A stretch of 38,243 nt of DNA from Bathymodiolus heckerae thiotrophic gill symbiont (GTDB lineage: Bacteria; Pseudomonadota; Gammaproteobacteria; PS1; Pseudothioglobaceae), in NCBI RefSeq assembly GCF_900180345.1, contig NZ_FXLV01000006.1, positions 1 to 38,243 of the forward strand, given 5' to 3'. The position numbers were made by a program, and so were the translations under genes. Of the stretch, positions 23,703-31,425 are shown piece by piece. The notes under the pieces were generated by a model. That model was not told the DNA's origin. It made no database searches and saw nothing but the letters and a program-made list of their open reading frames with translations. The number at the start of each line of letters is the position of its first letter. Position 1 is the stretch's first letter.

Positions 23703-24776
23703 TTAGAGACGAATATAAGCAGATGAATTCAACTGATGGCGTGTACCTTTCCAGTCAGAAACATGAAATTTAGTAAACGGTAGACCTGTCTTTTCAAAGA
23801 ATGCTGGCCAGCCAATACGCTCAACCCACTCGCCAACTCTTTCCCAATCACGGGCATCGGTTTTATACACGGCTAAAATCTTCTTAACCACGGCACCAAC
23901 TTCTGGCCATCTTGGCGGATTGTTTGGTAGACCTGCTGCAACTAACTTTTGGAACGAAGGCTTGCTTCGTGCATTTGAGTGTTTGCCACCAACCCAGATA
24001 GCAATTTTAGAATGCTCAGGATCGTTAATTTGCATTGGCGGACAAGGTGGGAAGCAAGCGCCACAACAGATACATTTCTTCTCATCCACTTCCAAAGTAG
24101 GCTTGCCATTGACCATTGCAGGACGAATCGCAGCCACTGGACAACGCGCAACAACCGTTGGGCGTTCACAAACATTTGCCACTAAATCATGATTAATCTT
24201 AGGTGGCTTGGTGTGTTGAATATTGATCGCAATATCGCCGTGACCACCACAGTTAATTTGACAACATGAAGTCGTCATATGCACACGGTTTGGCATTTCT
24301 GCTTTTTTGTATTCTTCATACAATTCGTCCATCAATGCTTTTACTACACCTGAAGCGTCAGTGCCTGGAATATCGCAGTGCAGCCAACCTTGAGTGTGTG
24401 AAATCATTGATACCGTTGGACCGGTGCCACCTACTGGAAAACCAGCAGATTCTAGTGCTTCAATCAAAGGATTTACCTTGGCTTCAGTGTCCACCATAAA
24501 TTCAACATTTGAGCGAATGGTAAAACGAATGTAACCATCACCAAACTCATCGGCAATGTCTGCTAATTTTTTAATGGTGTAAACATCCATTTGTCTTTGT
24601 GTGCCACAACGAACGGTCCAAACTTCTTCATTGTGCTTTGAAGTGTGGCGCAAAACACCTGGACGCGGACGGTCGTGATAAGCCCATGCGCCATAGTTGC
24701 GACGCATAGTTGGGTGCATATATTGAACAGGATCAGGGCAACCTGATTCGATAGGCATTCTTACTGGCTCAGCCAT
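23703..24776 (-). CDS. dsrB: Reverse-type dissimilatory sulfite reductase, beta subunit
   Basis: The 357-residue protein carries the coupled siroheme-[4Fe4S] cysteines in TTSCCQINCGGHG (~167-179) and CPVAAIRP, then a ferredoxin insert (CICCGACFPPCPP, ~237-249). Basic substrate-site residues occur in the SNVEFM block. Together with DsrA it forms the alpha2beta2 enzyme that oxidises DsrC-bound sulfur to sulfite in the cytoplasm. It lies 47 bases after dsrA. The length is normal for oxidative-type DsrB. Confidence 0.96.
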   Translation of the reverse strand: MAEPVRMPIESGCPDPVQYMHPTMRRNYGAWAYHDRPRPGVLRHTSKHNEEVWTVRCGTQRQMDVYTIKKLADIADEFGDGYIRFTIRSNVEFMVDTEAKVNPLIEALESAGFPVGGTGPTVSMISHTQGWLHCDIPGTDASGVVKALMDELYEEYKKAEMPNRVHMTTSCCQINCGGHGDIAINIQHTKPPKINHDLVANVCERPTVVARCPVAAIRPAMVNGKPTLEVDEKKCICCGACFPPCPPMQINDPEHSKIAIWVGGKHSNARSKPSFQKLVAAGLPNNPPRWPEVGAVVKKILAVYKTDARDWERVGEWVERIGWPAFFEKTGLPFTKFHVSDWKGTRHQLNSSAYIRL

Positions 24777-24823
24777 AATTATTTCTCCTAAATATTTTAT
24801 ATAATAAAGATTATGCGTTGATA

Positions 24824-26128
24824 TTACGCGTTTGCTTCGGCTTTGTTTTCAAACCATTTAACTGCTTCTTCGTCCCACTTGTCCATACGAACATAAGACA
24901 TATAACGAGGCGAGTCAACCATGTTTGGATTAACTTCTAAGCCAATACCTTCCATAAAATTAACAATACCAATACGCTCAATCATTTCACCAGTACGCTC
25001 ATGCTCTAATGCATTTTCAGCAAAAAAGTCAATCACTTCACCTGCCAATTCTTCGATTGTTTCGTAATCTTCTTCAGTTTCAAGTTTCATAAATGGAACA
25101 ACAACTGTGCCGAACAAATCGCCGATTTTCAATGTGCGCTTACCGCCCATACAGATGGTTACACCTTTGTCATCGCCTGTTGCTAAAATTGCGCCTTCTG
25201 CTGCATCTTTAATGTATTTGTGCGTGAGTGGCGAAGTCGCATTTAAACAATGCATACACTTAACACAGTTTTTATTGTCAATCGTTAATGAAGTGTCTTT
25301 ATTAACTTTCATACATTGTGTAGGACAACGAGAAGTAATATTGTCAACCACATAATCCATACCTTTGTCAGCAACCATTGCTTTCCATGCATCTTGGTTG
25401 ATTTTAATATCATCTCTCCAAGTACCGATGGTTGCAAAGTCTGAACGCTCAATAGAGTTCATACAGTCATTTGCACAACCTGAAACTTTAAATTTCATTT
25501 TGTATGGCAATGCAGGACGATGCATATCATCAAGGAATGCATTAACTAAAGTTCTTAATGCCGCTTGCTCATTGGTGTTTGACATTTCACAACGCGCCGC
25601 ACCCACACATGACATACCTGTACGCACTGCAGGACCTGCACCACCCATATCAAAGCCATAATCATTAAGTTCATTGAAAATAGTTTGCGTAGTCTCTTCA
25701 GTCGCCCCTTGAAACATAATATCACCTGATTGACCGTGGAATGCAATCAAACCAGAACCGCCATTATCAACAAATATATCACACATGTCTCTCAATAACT
25801 TAGAGGTATAGTGCATACCTGCTGGTGGCTGAATTCTTAAAGTATGGAACTCGCCTGCTTCTTTAAATTTAAACTCGCCATTTTCATCCTTAAGTTCGTT
25901 AAAACGAGGGATTACACCGCCGCCATAACCAACAACACCAACAGTGCCACCTTTCCAGTAGCCTTTCTTAGTCACATAAGATGTTTCTAGTGTTGCTAAG
26001 ACATCACGAACCATGCCTGCACCTGCGTGATCGTCTTGCGCTAAACGCTTAAGACCTGTTACAAACGAAGGCCATGGACCATTTTCCAACTCATCAAGGT
26101 TGGGTGTGTTATATAACTCTTTTGCCAT
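24824..26128 (-). CDS. dsrA: Reverse-type dissimilatory sulfite reductase, alpha subunit
   Basis: The 434-residue protein has siroheme-cluster motifs SCVGAARCEMSN (~178-189) and SGCANDCMNSIERSD (~218-232), a ferredoxin domain with CPTQCMKV and CVKCMHCLNA (~265-300), and the N-terminal TPNLDELE-GPWPSF found in oxidative DsrA. It is the first gene of the dsr cluster. A TATAAT box lies ~65 bases upstream and a TTGGAG ribosome site precedes the ATG. Together with dsrL and dsrEFH this is the sulfur-oxidation form of the enzyme. Confidence 0.96.
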   Translation of the reverse strand: MAKELYNTPNLDELENGPWPSFVTGLKRLAQDDHAGAGMVRDVLATLETSYVTKKGYWKGGTVGVVGYGGGVIPRFNELKDENGEFKFKEAGEFHTLRIQPPAGMHYTSKLLRDMCDIFVDNGGSGLIAFHGQSGDIMFQGATEETTQTIFNELNDYGFDMGGAGPAVRTGMSCVGAARCEMSNTNEQAALRTLVNAFLDDMHRPALPYKMKFKVSGCANDCMNSIERSDFATIGTWRDDIKINQDAWKAMVADKGMDYVVDNITSRCPTQCMKVNKDTSLTIDNKNCVKCMHCLNATSPLTHKYIKDAAEGAILATGDDKGVTICMGGKRTLKIGDLFGTVVVPFMKLETEEDYETIEELAGEVIDFFAENALEHERTGEMIERIGIVNFMEGIGLEVNPNMVDSPRYMSYVRMDKWDEEAVKWFENKAEANA

Positions 26129-26193
26129 TTTATTTCTCCAATAGTTTTAATAAATTCCCTAATCTCAAAGAAAAGGAAATTGGAACAGAGGAA

Positions 26194-26199
26194 ATTATA
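26194..26199 (-). promoter_or_regulatory. -10 box of the dsr promoter
   Basis: A perfect TATAAT on the minus strand lies 65 bases before dsrA. At the right distance only a poor -35 sequence is present (GCAGGG with an 18-base spacer), which suggests that an activator is needed. The gap to gltD is 139 bases. Confidence 0.5.
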
Positions 26200-26246
26200 C
26201 GCAAATGCAAGAAAATACCCTGCTTTATTAGTAATATTTATGGCTA

Positions 26247-26257
26247 CCCCTTAGGGG
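26247..26257. promoter_or_regulatory. GC palindrome upstream of dsrA
   Basis: CCCCTTAGGGG, with arms CCCCT/AGGGG around one base, stands out in AT-rich sequence. It is ~50 bases upstream of the -10 box and 11 bases after the gltD stop. It lacks a T-run, so it is a weak candidate for a gltD terminator. It might be a regulator site for the dsr promoter. Confidence 0.3.
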
Positions 26258-26267
26258 ATATATTAGA

Positions 26268-27704
26268 CTAGCCAGTTAGATAACGATTAACTTGGACGGC
26301 AACGCCACGCCCTTCGTTGATTGCCCATACGACTAGAGATTGACCACGGCGACAATCGCCTGCGGTGAAAATACCTTTTTGAGAAGTGGTGTATTCGCCG
26401 TAGTTGGCTTGATAGTTGCCTCGTTCGTCAAGGCTGATATTAGCATCATCGCTTAAATAATGTTCGGGAGAAACAAAGCCCATTGATAAAAGCACCAATT
26501 GTGTGTTCCAAGTTTTTTCGCTGCCTTCAATCTCAATTAATTGCCCTTCTTTAAAATCAACATTAATAGTATTAAGCCCTGTTACTTTACCGTTTTCATC
26601 TTTAATAAATGATTTGGTCATTAAATGATATTGTCTTGGGTCTTTGCCAAACACTTTTGCCACTTCGGCGTGCCCATAATCAACCCGATAAATCAGCGGC
26701 CACAGCGGCCAAGGGTTACTGTCCGCCCGTTCAACAGGGGGTTTGCCCATCAGTTCAAAATTCACAATTGATTTTGCCCCTTGACGCAACGCCGTGCCAA
26801 TGCAGTCAGTACCTGTATCGCCACCGCCAATTACAATCACATCTTTACCCTTGGCAGATAAATCAGAATTATCGGCACTACCAGTGTCTAGCAAACTTTG
26901 GGTGCTCTTGGTCAAATACTCCATCGCCAAATACACGCCATGTGCATCACGATTATCCACCGGCAAATCACGCCCCTGTGTTGAGCCTGTGGTGAAAATG
27001 ATTGCATCAAAATCTTTTTGTAGTTGCTCAATGCTAATATCCCTGCCCACATCAACATTGGTAATAAATTCAATCCCTGAACTTTTTAACAAATCCACAC
27101 GACGATTGACCACATCCTTGCCGAGTTTCATATTCGGAATGCCATACATCAACAAACCACCAATACGGCTGGCACGCTCGAATACAACAACATTATGCCC
27201 CAGTTTGTTTAATTCATCTGCTGCTGCTAAACCCGCAGGTCCAGAGCCAATAATTGCCACTTTTTTGCCCGTACGATACGCAACCTGGTAAGGCTGAATC
27301 CAACCTTCTTCAAAGCCCTTATCAACAATCGCTTGTTCAATATTTTTAATAGTAATGGCAGGATTGTTCAACCCCAACACGCATGAACCTTCACAAGGTG
27401 CAGGGCAAACTCGTCCTGTAAACTCTGGGAAATTATTGGTTTTATGTAAGCGAATTAACGCTTCTTGCCATTTATCATGATAAATCAAATCATTCCATTC
27501 AGGAATCAGGTTGTCAACAGGGCAGCCATTTTCTGATTGACAAAACGGTACACCGCAGTCCATACATCTTGCCCCTTGCTCTTGCAAATGCGCAACATCA
27601 TGCGTGCCTGTGAAAATTTCACCGTAATCTTTAACACGCAATTCAACAGGACGATAATCCTCAGTTTTCCTGTCAAATTCCTTAAAGCCAGTTACTTTTC
27701 CCAT
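26268..27704 (-). CDS. gltD: Glutamate synthase small subunit (GltD-type NADPH oxidoreductase)
   Basis: From the ATG at 27704 ([13 protein letters not shown]) the protein has 478 residues. Fifty further upstream codons of the open frame run into a MITE-B and are not part of it. It has cluster cysteines [19 protein letters not shown] and [15 protein letters not shown], an FAD fold ([17 protein letters not shown]), an NADPH fold ([13 protein letters not shown]) and [16 protein letters not shown]. It feeds electrons to GltB for glutamate synthesis, but gltB is not next to it. It is a shorter paralogue of DsrL, lacking the C-terminal ferredoxin domain. It is immediately upstream of dsrA on the same strand. 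Confidence 0.92.
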   Translation of the reverse strand: MGKVTGFKEFDRKTEDYRPVELRVKDYGEIFTGTHDVAHLQEQGARCMDCGVPFCQSENGCPVDNLIPEWNDLIYHDKWQEALIRLHKTNNFPEFTGRVCPAPCEGSCVLGLNNPAITIKNIEQAIVDKGFEEGWIQPYQVAYRTGKKVAIIGSGPAGLAAADELNKLGHNVVVFERASRIGGLLMYGIPNMKLGKDVVNRRVDLLKSSGIEFITNVDVGRDISIEQLQKDFDAIIFTTGSTQGRDLPVDNRDAHGVYLAMEYLTKSTQSLLDTGSADNSDLSAKGKDVIVIGGGDTGTDCIGTALRQGAKSIVNFELMGKPPVERADSNPWPLWPLIYRVDYGHAEVAKVFGKDPRQYHLMTKSFIKDENGKVTGLNTINVDFKEGQLIEIEGSEKTWNTQLVLLSMGFVSPEHYLSDDANISLDERGNYQANYGEYTTSQKGIFTAGDCRRGQSLVVWAINEGRGVAVQVNRYLTG

Positions 27705-27757
27705 GGTCAATTCACCCGATACATAAAGCACATAATTATGCCATAAATTTGCCTTGT

Positions 27758-27936
27758 GAGACCACTGCATTAACCCAGTGCGACTTAGGGAATATAAAAA
27801 ATAGTGCATTTTTATCCAAAAATGAGAAGAATAGCCAGTTATTTGTCCTCCCACAAAGATTGCTGTATAGTTTTTGGGTAAAAAGGTGCTATTTTATGCG
27901 TCTCATAGAGTTGTAATGGATTAATACAGTGGTCTC
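27758..27936. mobile_element. MITE-B copy between gltD and rplS
   Basis: The 179-bp non-coding element has ends GAGACCACTGCATTAA and TTAATACAGTGGTCTC. The terminal repeat matches the nested copy at 12976-13134 and the IS end at 1112-1128, while the interior is largely different. No clear target duplication is seen (left CTTGT, right CCTGC). It begins 53 bases before the gltD ATG and ends 14 bases before the rplS -35 box, so it now forms the upstream region of both genes. Confidence 0.85.
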
Positions 27937-27950
27937 CCTGCTCATTCGCC

Positions 27951-27979
27951 TTGTTTCATAATCGTAATGACTGTATAAT
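27951..27979 (+). promoter_or_regulatory. Promoter of rplS
   Basis: TTGTTT (27951-27956), a 17-base spacer and a perfect TATAAT (27974-27979) lie 38 bases before the rplS ATG. Together with the terminator after the gene this indicates a single-gene transcript. Confidence 0.75.
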
Positions 27980-28017
27980 TGCCCTTTTTTACAGATTCGA
28001 GAGAAAGGAAAGCGCCG

Positions 28018-28371
28018 ATGAATTTAATTGACCAAATTGAAAACGAACAACTAAGAACAGATATTCCTGAATTTTCATCAGGCGATACGGTTGTTGTCCA
28101 AGTTAAAGTGCGTGAAGGTGAACGCGAAAGATTGCAGGCATTTGAAGGCGTAGTCATTGCCAAGAAAAACCGTGGCATCGGTTCAGCCTTCACAGTTAGA
28201 AAAATTTCTCACGGCGAAGGCGTTGAGCGTATTTTTCAAACACATTCTAAGATGATTGATTCTGTAGCTGTTAAACGCCGTGGTAAAGTTCGCCAAGCGA
28301 AACTATACTATCTTCGTGAATTGACTGGTAAAGCAGCCAGAATTAAAGAAAAGTTGGCAATTAAAAAATAA
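28018..28371 (+). CDS. rplS: 50S ribosomal protein L19
   Basis: From the ATG at 28018 ([12 protein letters not shown]), with GAAAGGA 9-15 bases upstream, the protein has 117 residues, the usual L19 length. The motifs [56 protein letters not shown] and KAKLYYLRE-like [21 protein letters not shown] are conserved. It is normally the last gene of rpsP-rimM-trmD-rplS. Here the upstream neighbour is a MITE-B and a divergent gltD, so it has been separated from that operon. Confidence 0.96.
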   Translation: MNLIDQIENEQLRTDIPEFSSGDTVVVQVKVREGERERLQAFEGVVIAKKNRGIGSAFTVRKISHGEGVERIFQTHSKMIDSVAVKRRGKVRQAKLYYLRELTGKAARIKEKLAIKK

Positions 28372-28386
28372 CCATTGCCTATTCTT

Positions 28387-28416
28387 AAAAATACCGGTAA
28401 TTGCCGGTATTTTTTT
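28387..28416 (+). terminator. Terminator after rplS
   Basis: Stem AAAAATACCGG (28387-28397) and CCGGTATTTTT (28404-28414), a perfect 11-bp inverted repeat followed by further T residues. It begins 16 bases after the rplS stop and precedes xerD. Confidence 0.88.
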
Positions 28417-28432
28417 GTCTAAAATTTAACCA

Positions 28433-29305
28433 ATGAATGATTTAACACTAATTGATAACTTTCTTGACCACTACTGGCTTTCCTCAGGTGCTAGTCAAAA
28501 CACACTCAGTGCCTATCGTTCAGACCTGAAACTCTTCTCAAAATGGCTCAATACCCCATTAATAAAAGTTGATGACAAAGATATTAGCAATTATTTTGCA
28601 CATCGACAACTTACCCCTGCCACGCAAGCACGCATACTCACCTGTATCAGGACATTTTATCAATACTTACTGAGTGCACAAACAATTGACAGCAATCCAG
28701 CCGACAAACTACACCACCCAAAACAAACACAAAAACTCCCCACCTTTTTAAATATTACAGAAGTTGAACAATTATTAGGTGCTCCCGATAAAAAAACCAT
28801 TTTTGGCGTGCGTGACCGTGCTATGTTAGAGCTGTTATACTCCTGCGGACTGCGTGTGTCTGAGTTAATTAATCTGGATTATCACAACATCAACCTAAAC
28901 GAAGAATACATTCGCATTCACGGCAAAGGCAATAAAGAGCGTATGCTACCGATGGGGGAAATTGCAATGGATTATTTGACTATTTACGAACAAAAAGCCA
29001 GGTCTTTTCTGCTTAAATCAGGGCAAACCGATGCTTATTTTCTCAGCAATCGTGGTGTAGGCATGAGCCGACAAAATTTCTTCTACATTATCAAAGCCTA
29101 CGCCACCAAAGCTGGCATTGACAAACCCTTGTCTCCCCACACTTTGCGTCACGCTTTTGCCACTCACCTAGTTCAACAAGGGGCAGATTTGCGCAGTGTG
29201 CAGTTAATGCTAGGGCATAGTGATATTTCCACCACGCAAATTTACACCCATATTCAAAACACCCATCTCAAATCACAGCACTACAAACACCACCCTCGTG
29301 GCTAA
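28433..29305 (+). CDS. xerD: Tyrosine recombinase XerD
   Basis: XerD with XerC resolves chromosome dimers at dif. The 290-residue protein has the SAM-like N-terminal core-binding domain (IDNFLDHYWLSSGASQNTLSAYRSDLKLF). The catalytic domain carries Arg in LLYSCGLRVSEL, Lys in HGKGNKER, His-x-x-Arg in SPHTLRHAFATHLV, His in MLGHSDISTTQIYTH and the nucleophile Tyr in that last motif. The N-terminus fits XerD better than XerC. It is not a phage integrase, as no attachment site or phage genes are near. It starts 17 bases past the rplS terminator. Confidence 0.92.
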   Translation: MNDLTLIDNFLDHYWLSSGASQNTLSAYRSDLKLFSKWLNTPLIKVDDKDISNYFAHRQLTPATQARILTCIRTFYQYLLSAQTIDSNPADKLHHPKQTQKLPTFLNITEVEQLLGAPDKKTIFGVRDRAMLELLYSCGLRVSELINLDYHNINLNEEYIRIHGKGNKERMLPMGEIAMDYLTIYEQKARSFLLKSGQTDAYFLSNRGVGMSRQNFFYIIKAYATKAGIDKPLSPHTLRHAFATHLVQQGADLRSVQLMLGHSDISTTQIYTHIQNTHLKSQHYKHHPRG

Positions 29306-29339
29306 CCTTTATTGGTTAAAGACTTCTTTTTTGAAGATT

Positions 29340-29999
29340 TTAATGCTGTTCTATATTGTTATTAGCGCTCTTGCTGGCAAAAAAGGCATATAAGTAAGTT
29401 GTAAAAAAAACAATGGCAATATAAGGCGCTGAGATTGGCAATAATAAAGATACTATCAATGAAACATTAATCAATACAACAGATAATGCGGTTTTGGCCT
29501 GACTGCGAATCATTGCTGTCATTTTCTTTGACGATGACATAGAAATTGTGTTTAAAAACAACACGACAACCAAGATATAATCAGGATTTATGTTAAAAAT
29601 ATTACTCAATAGTAGCACAAACAATAAATGACGCATTAACTCATTCGTGGGTGAACCACCACTGAGAGTGTCAGGGTTTAGCCTAGAGGTTGCCCGAAGG
29701 ATGACTGCACCTGAGGCAACTATACTAGCAACAAGCACCACCCCACCAAAGTGCACTCCTAATGCAAGCGTTATAGCAACATGGGCAACTGCATCACAAA
29801 CATTGTCTAAATCAGCACCAAAACGGCTTCTGATGTTTAGTTTAGCCGCTAGAATACCATCAAGGTCATCCATGACATTGTTAAAAACAATCAGTGGGAG
29901 TAAATATTGATACCCATCATCTAAATACAATAAAGCCAAAGGTAAAACGCCCAATATTGAAACGATATTGGCACTATTTTTAAATAAGAAGTGGATCAT
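29340..29999 (-). CDS. CDP-alcohol phosphatidyltransferase-family membrane enzyme
   Basis: The 219-residue membrane protein has about six hydrophobic helices. The CDP-alcohol phosphotransferase signature lies near residues 44-70 (DDLDGILAAK, then FGADLDNVCDA), with all catalytic aspartates present and the usual Arg replaced by Lys. Such enzymes move a phospho-alcohol from a CDP-linked donor to a lipid or polyol. It is distinct from pgsA at 3348. Its start overlaps by 4 bases the stop of the nucleotidyltransferase upstream, which probably makes the CDP-linked donor. The acceptor and head group are not known from sequence. Confidence 0.82.
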   Translation of the reverse strand: MIHFLFKNSANIVSILGVLPLALLYLDDGYQYLLPLIVFNNVMDDLDGILAAKLNIRSRFGADLDNVCDAVAHVAITLALGVHFGGVVLVASIVASGAVILRATSRLNPDTLSGGSPTNELMRHLLFVLLLSNIFNINPDYILVVVLFLNTISMSSSKKMTAMIRSQAKTALSVVLINVSLIVSLLLPISAPYIAIVFFTTYLYAFFASKSANNNIEQH

Positions 30000-30730
30000 C
30001 GACTAAAAAGTTTTTCTGCCGCCTCTAAATCTTCGATGGTATCAATTTCATACCATTTTTTTTCATCAAACATAATAGCTTCAAAGGACAGGGTCTTATT
30101 TGCCACTAAATCTGCAAAAACAGCCTCATAATAGGTATTAAGGTTCTTTGCAGAAATATAATTATCTAACCTATCTAGCACTTTATACCAACTGCCTAAA
30201 GATAAACTACAAATATTAACGGTTTTATAATGTGGATTATTTAAAACATTAGCAGACATATGAAATATATTGACTTTATGATTATTATCTAATGACACTG
30301 TTGTACCATTCATCCAAGGCAAAATATTTGATACTGCGATGCGATTTGGATACATCATATCATCTAAAAGACTGGAATCAAACACCAAATCACTTTCCAT
30401 CAATATAAAATCTTCTTGAATAACTTGTCTAGTCAGCCATAAAGAATAAATATTATTGGTTGTTTGATAATTAGCATTAAAAATATATTCTATTACCATA
30501 TCACTGGCATGTTGCTCTAAATATTCACGAATACGGTGCTCCAAATAACCCGTTGCTACAATTATTTTCTTAATACCCTGAATACGGAATGTGTCTAATA
30601 AATGTTGTAGAATAGGTTTGCCTTTAATCATAGTAAGGCATTTTGGTGCATCCAGAGTGAGCGGTCGTAGACGAGACCCTGTACCAGCAGCCAATAAAAC
30701 AACTGTGGTAATTCGTTGCTCAACTTTCAT
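29996..30730 (-). CDS. LicC/PntC-like CTP:phospho-head-group cytidylyltransferase
   Basis: The 244-residue sugar-nucleotidyltransferase fold has the nucleotide loop LLAAGTGSRLRPLTLDAPKCL (~12-32) and GKPILQHLLD. The NNIYSLWL block and the ESDLVF metal site resemble choline-phosphate cytidylyltransferase LicC and 2-aminoethylphosphonate cytidylyltransferase PntC, as does the C-terminal KWYEIDTIEDLEAAEKLF. The likely product is a CDP-activated amino-alcohol or phosphonate head group for the overlapping gene. Two in-frame ATGs exist (30745 and 30730). GGAG lies 9 bases before the second, so I prefer 30730. No kinase, transporter or phosphonate mutase gene is adjacent. Confidence 0.75.
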   Translation of the reverse strand: MKVEQRITTVVLLAAGTGSRLRPLTLDAPKCLTMIKGKPILQHLLDTFRIQGIKKIIVATGYLEHRIREYLEQHASDMVIEYIFNANYQTTNNIYSLWLTRQVIQEDFILMESDLVFDSSLLDDMMYPNRIAVSNILPWMNGTTVSLDNNHKVNIFHMSANVLNNPHYKTVNICSLSLGSWYKVLDRLDNYISAKNLNTYYEAVFADLVANKTLSFEAIMFDEKKWYEIDTIEDLEAAEKLFSR

Positions 30731-30765
30731 AAAATTATTCTCCATTATTTAGAATTAATCATTAA

Positions 30766-30926
30766 GAGGCCTTTGCATAAATAGGGATGATTAGCAAAAT
30801 TCAATTTTTGCCAGATTGGTGATTTTATTAAACCTTGTCCTAGCAGGGCTAAGGCTGGGTTTAAAAAATCGCCAAGCGGGTGAAAAGTGGATTTTTGATG
30901 ATTATTCATATTTATGCAAAGGTCTC
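30766..30926. mobile_element. MITE-A copy 5 with 5-bp target duplication
   Basis: The 161-bp element has ends GAGGCCTTTGCATAAATA and TATTTATGCAAAGGTCTC. It is flanked by ATTAA on both sides (30761-30765 and 30927-30931). It is nearly identical to copy 2, in the same orientation. It fills most of the gap between greA (stop at 30938) and the cytidylyltransferase gene, which are on the same strand, so it may have split a former operon. Its long hairpin could end or slow greA transcription. Confidence 0.9.
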
Positions 30927-30937
30927 ATTAAGAAAAC

Positions 30938-31414
30938 TCAAATATATTGAATTTCTAAAATTTCATACTTTATATCGCCCTGAGGGGCTTTGACGGTAAC
31001 TTCATCGCCGACTTCGTTACTCATCAACGCACTGGCAATTGGCGAATAACAAGAAATTTTGTTTTTATCAATATCAGCCTCATCCTCTCCTACGATTTGG
31101 TAGGTAATTTTACACTCATCTTCAAGATTCATCAAGGTAATGGTGGTGCCAAATACACATCTGCCATCTTTGCTGAGTTTGGTCACATCGATGATTTGCA
31201 TATGTGAAAGCTTAGATTCTATTTCTTTAATGCGTCCTTCAATAAAGCCTTGTTCTTCTTTAGCGGCGTGATATTCGGCATTTTCTTTCAAGTCGCCATG
31301 GGCGCGGGCAGTGGCAATCTCTTCCACAATGCGTGGTCGTTCAGCATCTTTAAGATTGAGTAGCTCTACTTCTAAGGCTTTAGCGCCAGCAACGGTCATT
31401 GGGGTATTTTCCAT
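30938..31414 (-). CDS. greA: Transcription elongation factor GreA
   Basis: GreA enters the RNA polymerase secondary channel and stimulates cleavage of backtracked transcripts. The 158-residue protein has the N-terminal coiled coil with the acidic tip ([18 protein letters not shown], ~39-56, containing the conserved Asp and Glu) and the FKBP-like C-terminal domain ([23 protein letters not shown]). Length is as in E. coli. It is the last gene of carA-mlaA-carB-greA, 11 bases after carB, an arrangement known in other gammaproteobacteria for carB-greA. Confidence 0.95.
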   Translation of the reverse strand: MENTPMTVAGAKALEVELLNLKDAERPRIVEEIATARAHGDLKENAEYHAAKEEQGFIEGRIKEIESKLSHMQIIDVTKLSKDGRCVFGTTITLMNLEDECKITYQIVGEDEADIDKNKISCYSPIASALMSNEVGDEVTVKAPQGDIKYEILEIQYI

Positions 31415-31425
31415 ATTTTCCTCTC

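Noticed and set aside
26794-27291. 165-residue plus-strand frame
   Set aside because: Antisense to gltD, whose motifs and length are clear. No ribosome site or family match.
27705-27854. N-terminal 50-residue extension of GltD
   Set aside because: It reads through a MITE-B end. The conserved GltD N-terminus begins at MGKVTGF (27704).
27942-28193. 83-residue minus-strand frame
   Set aside because: Antisense to rplS, a certain gene with its own promoter and terminator.
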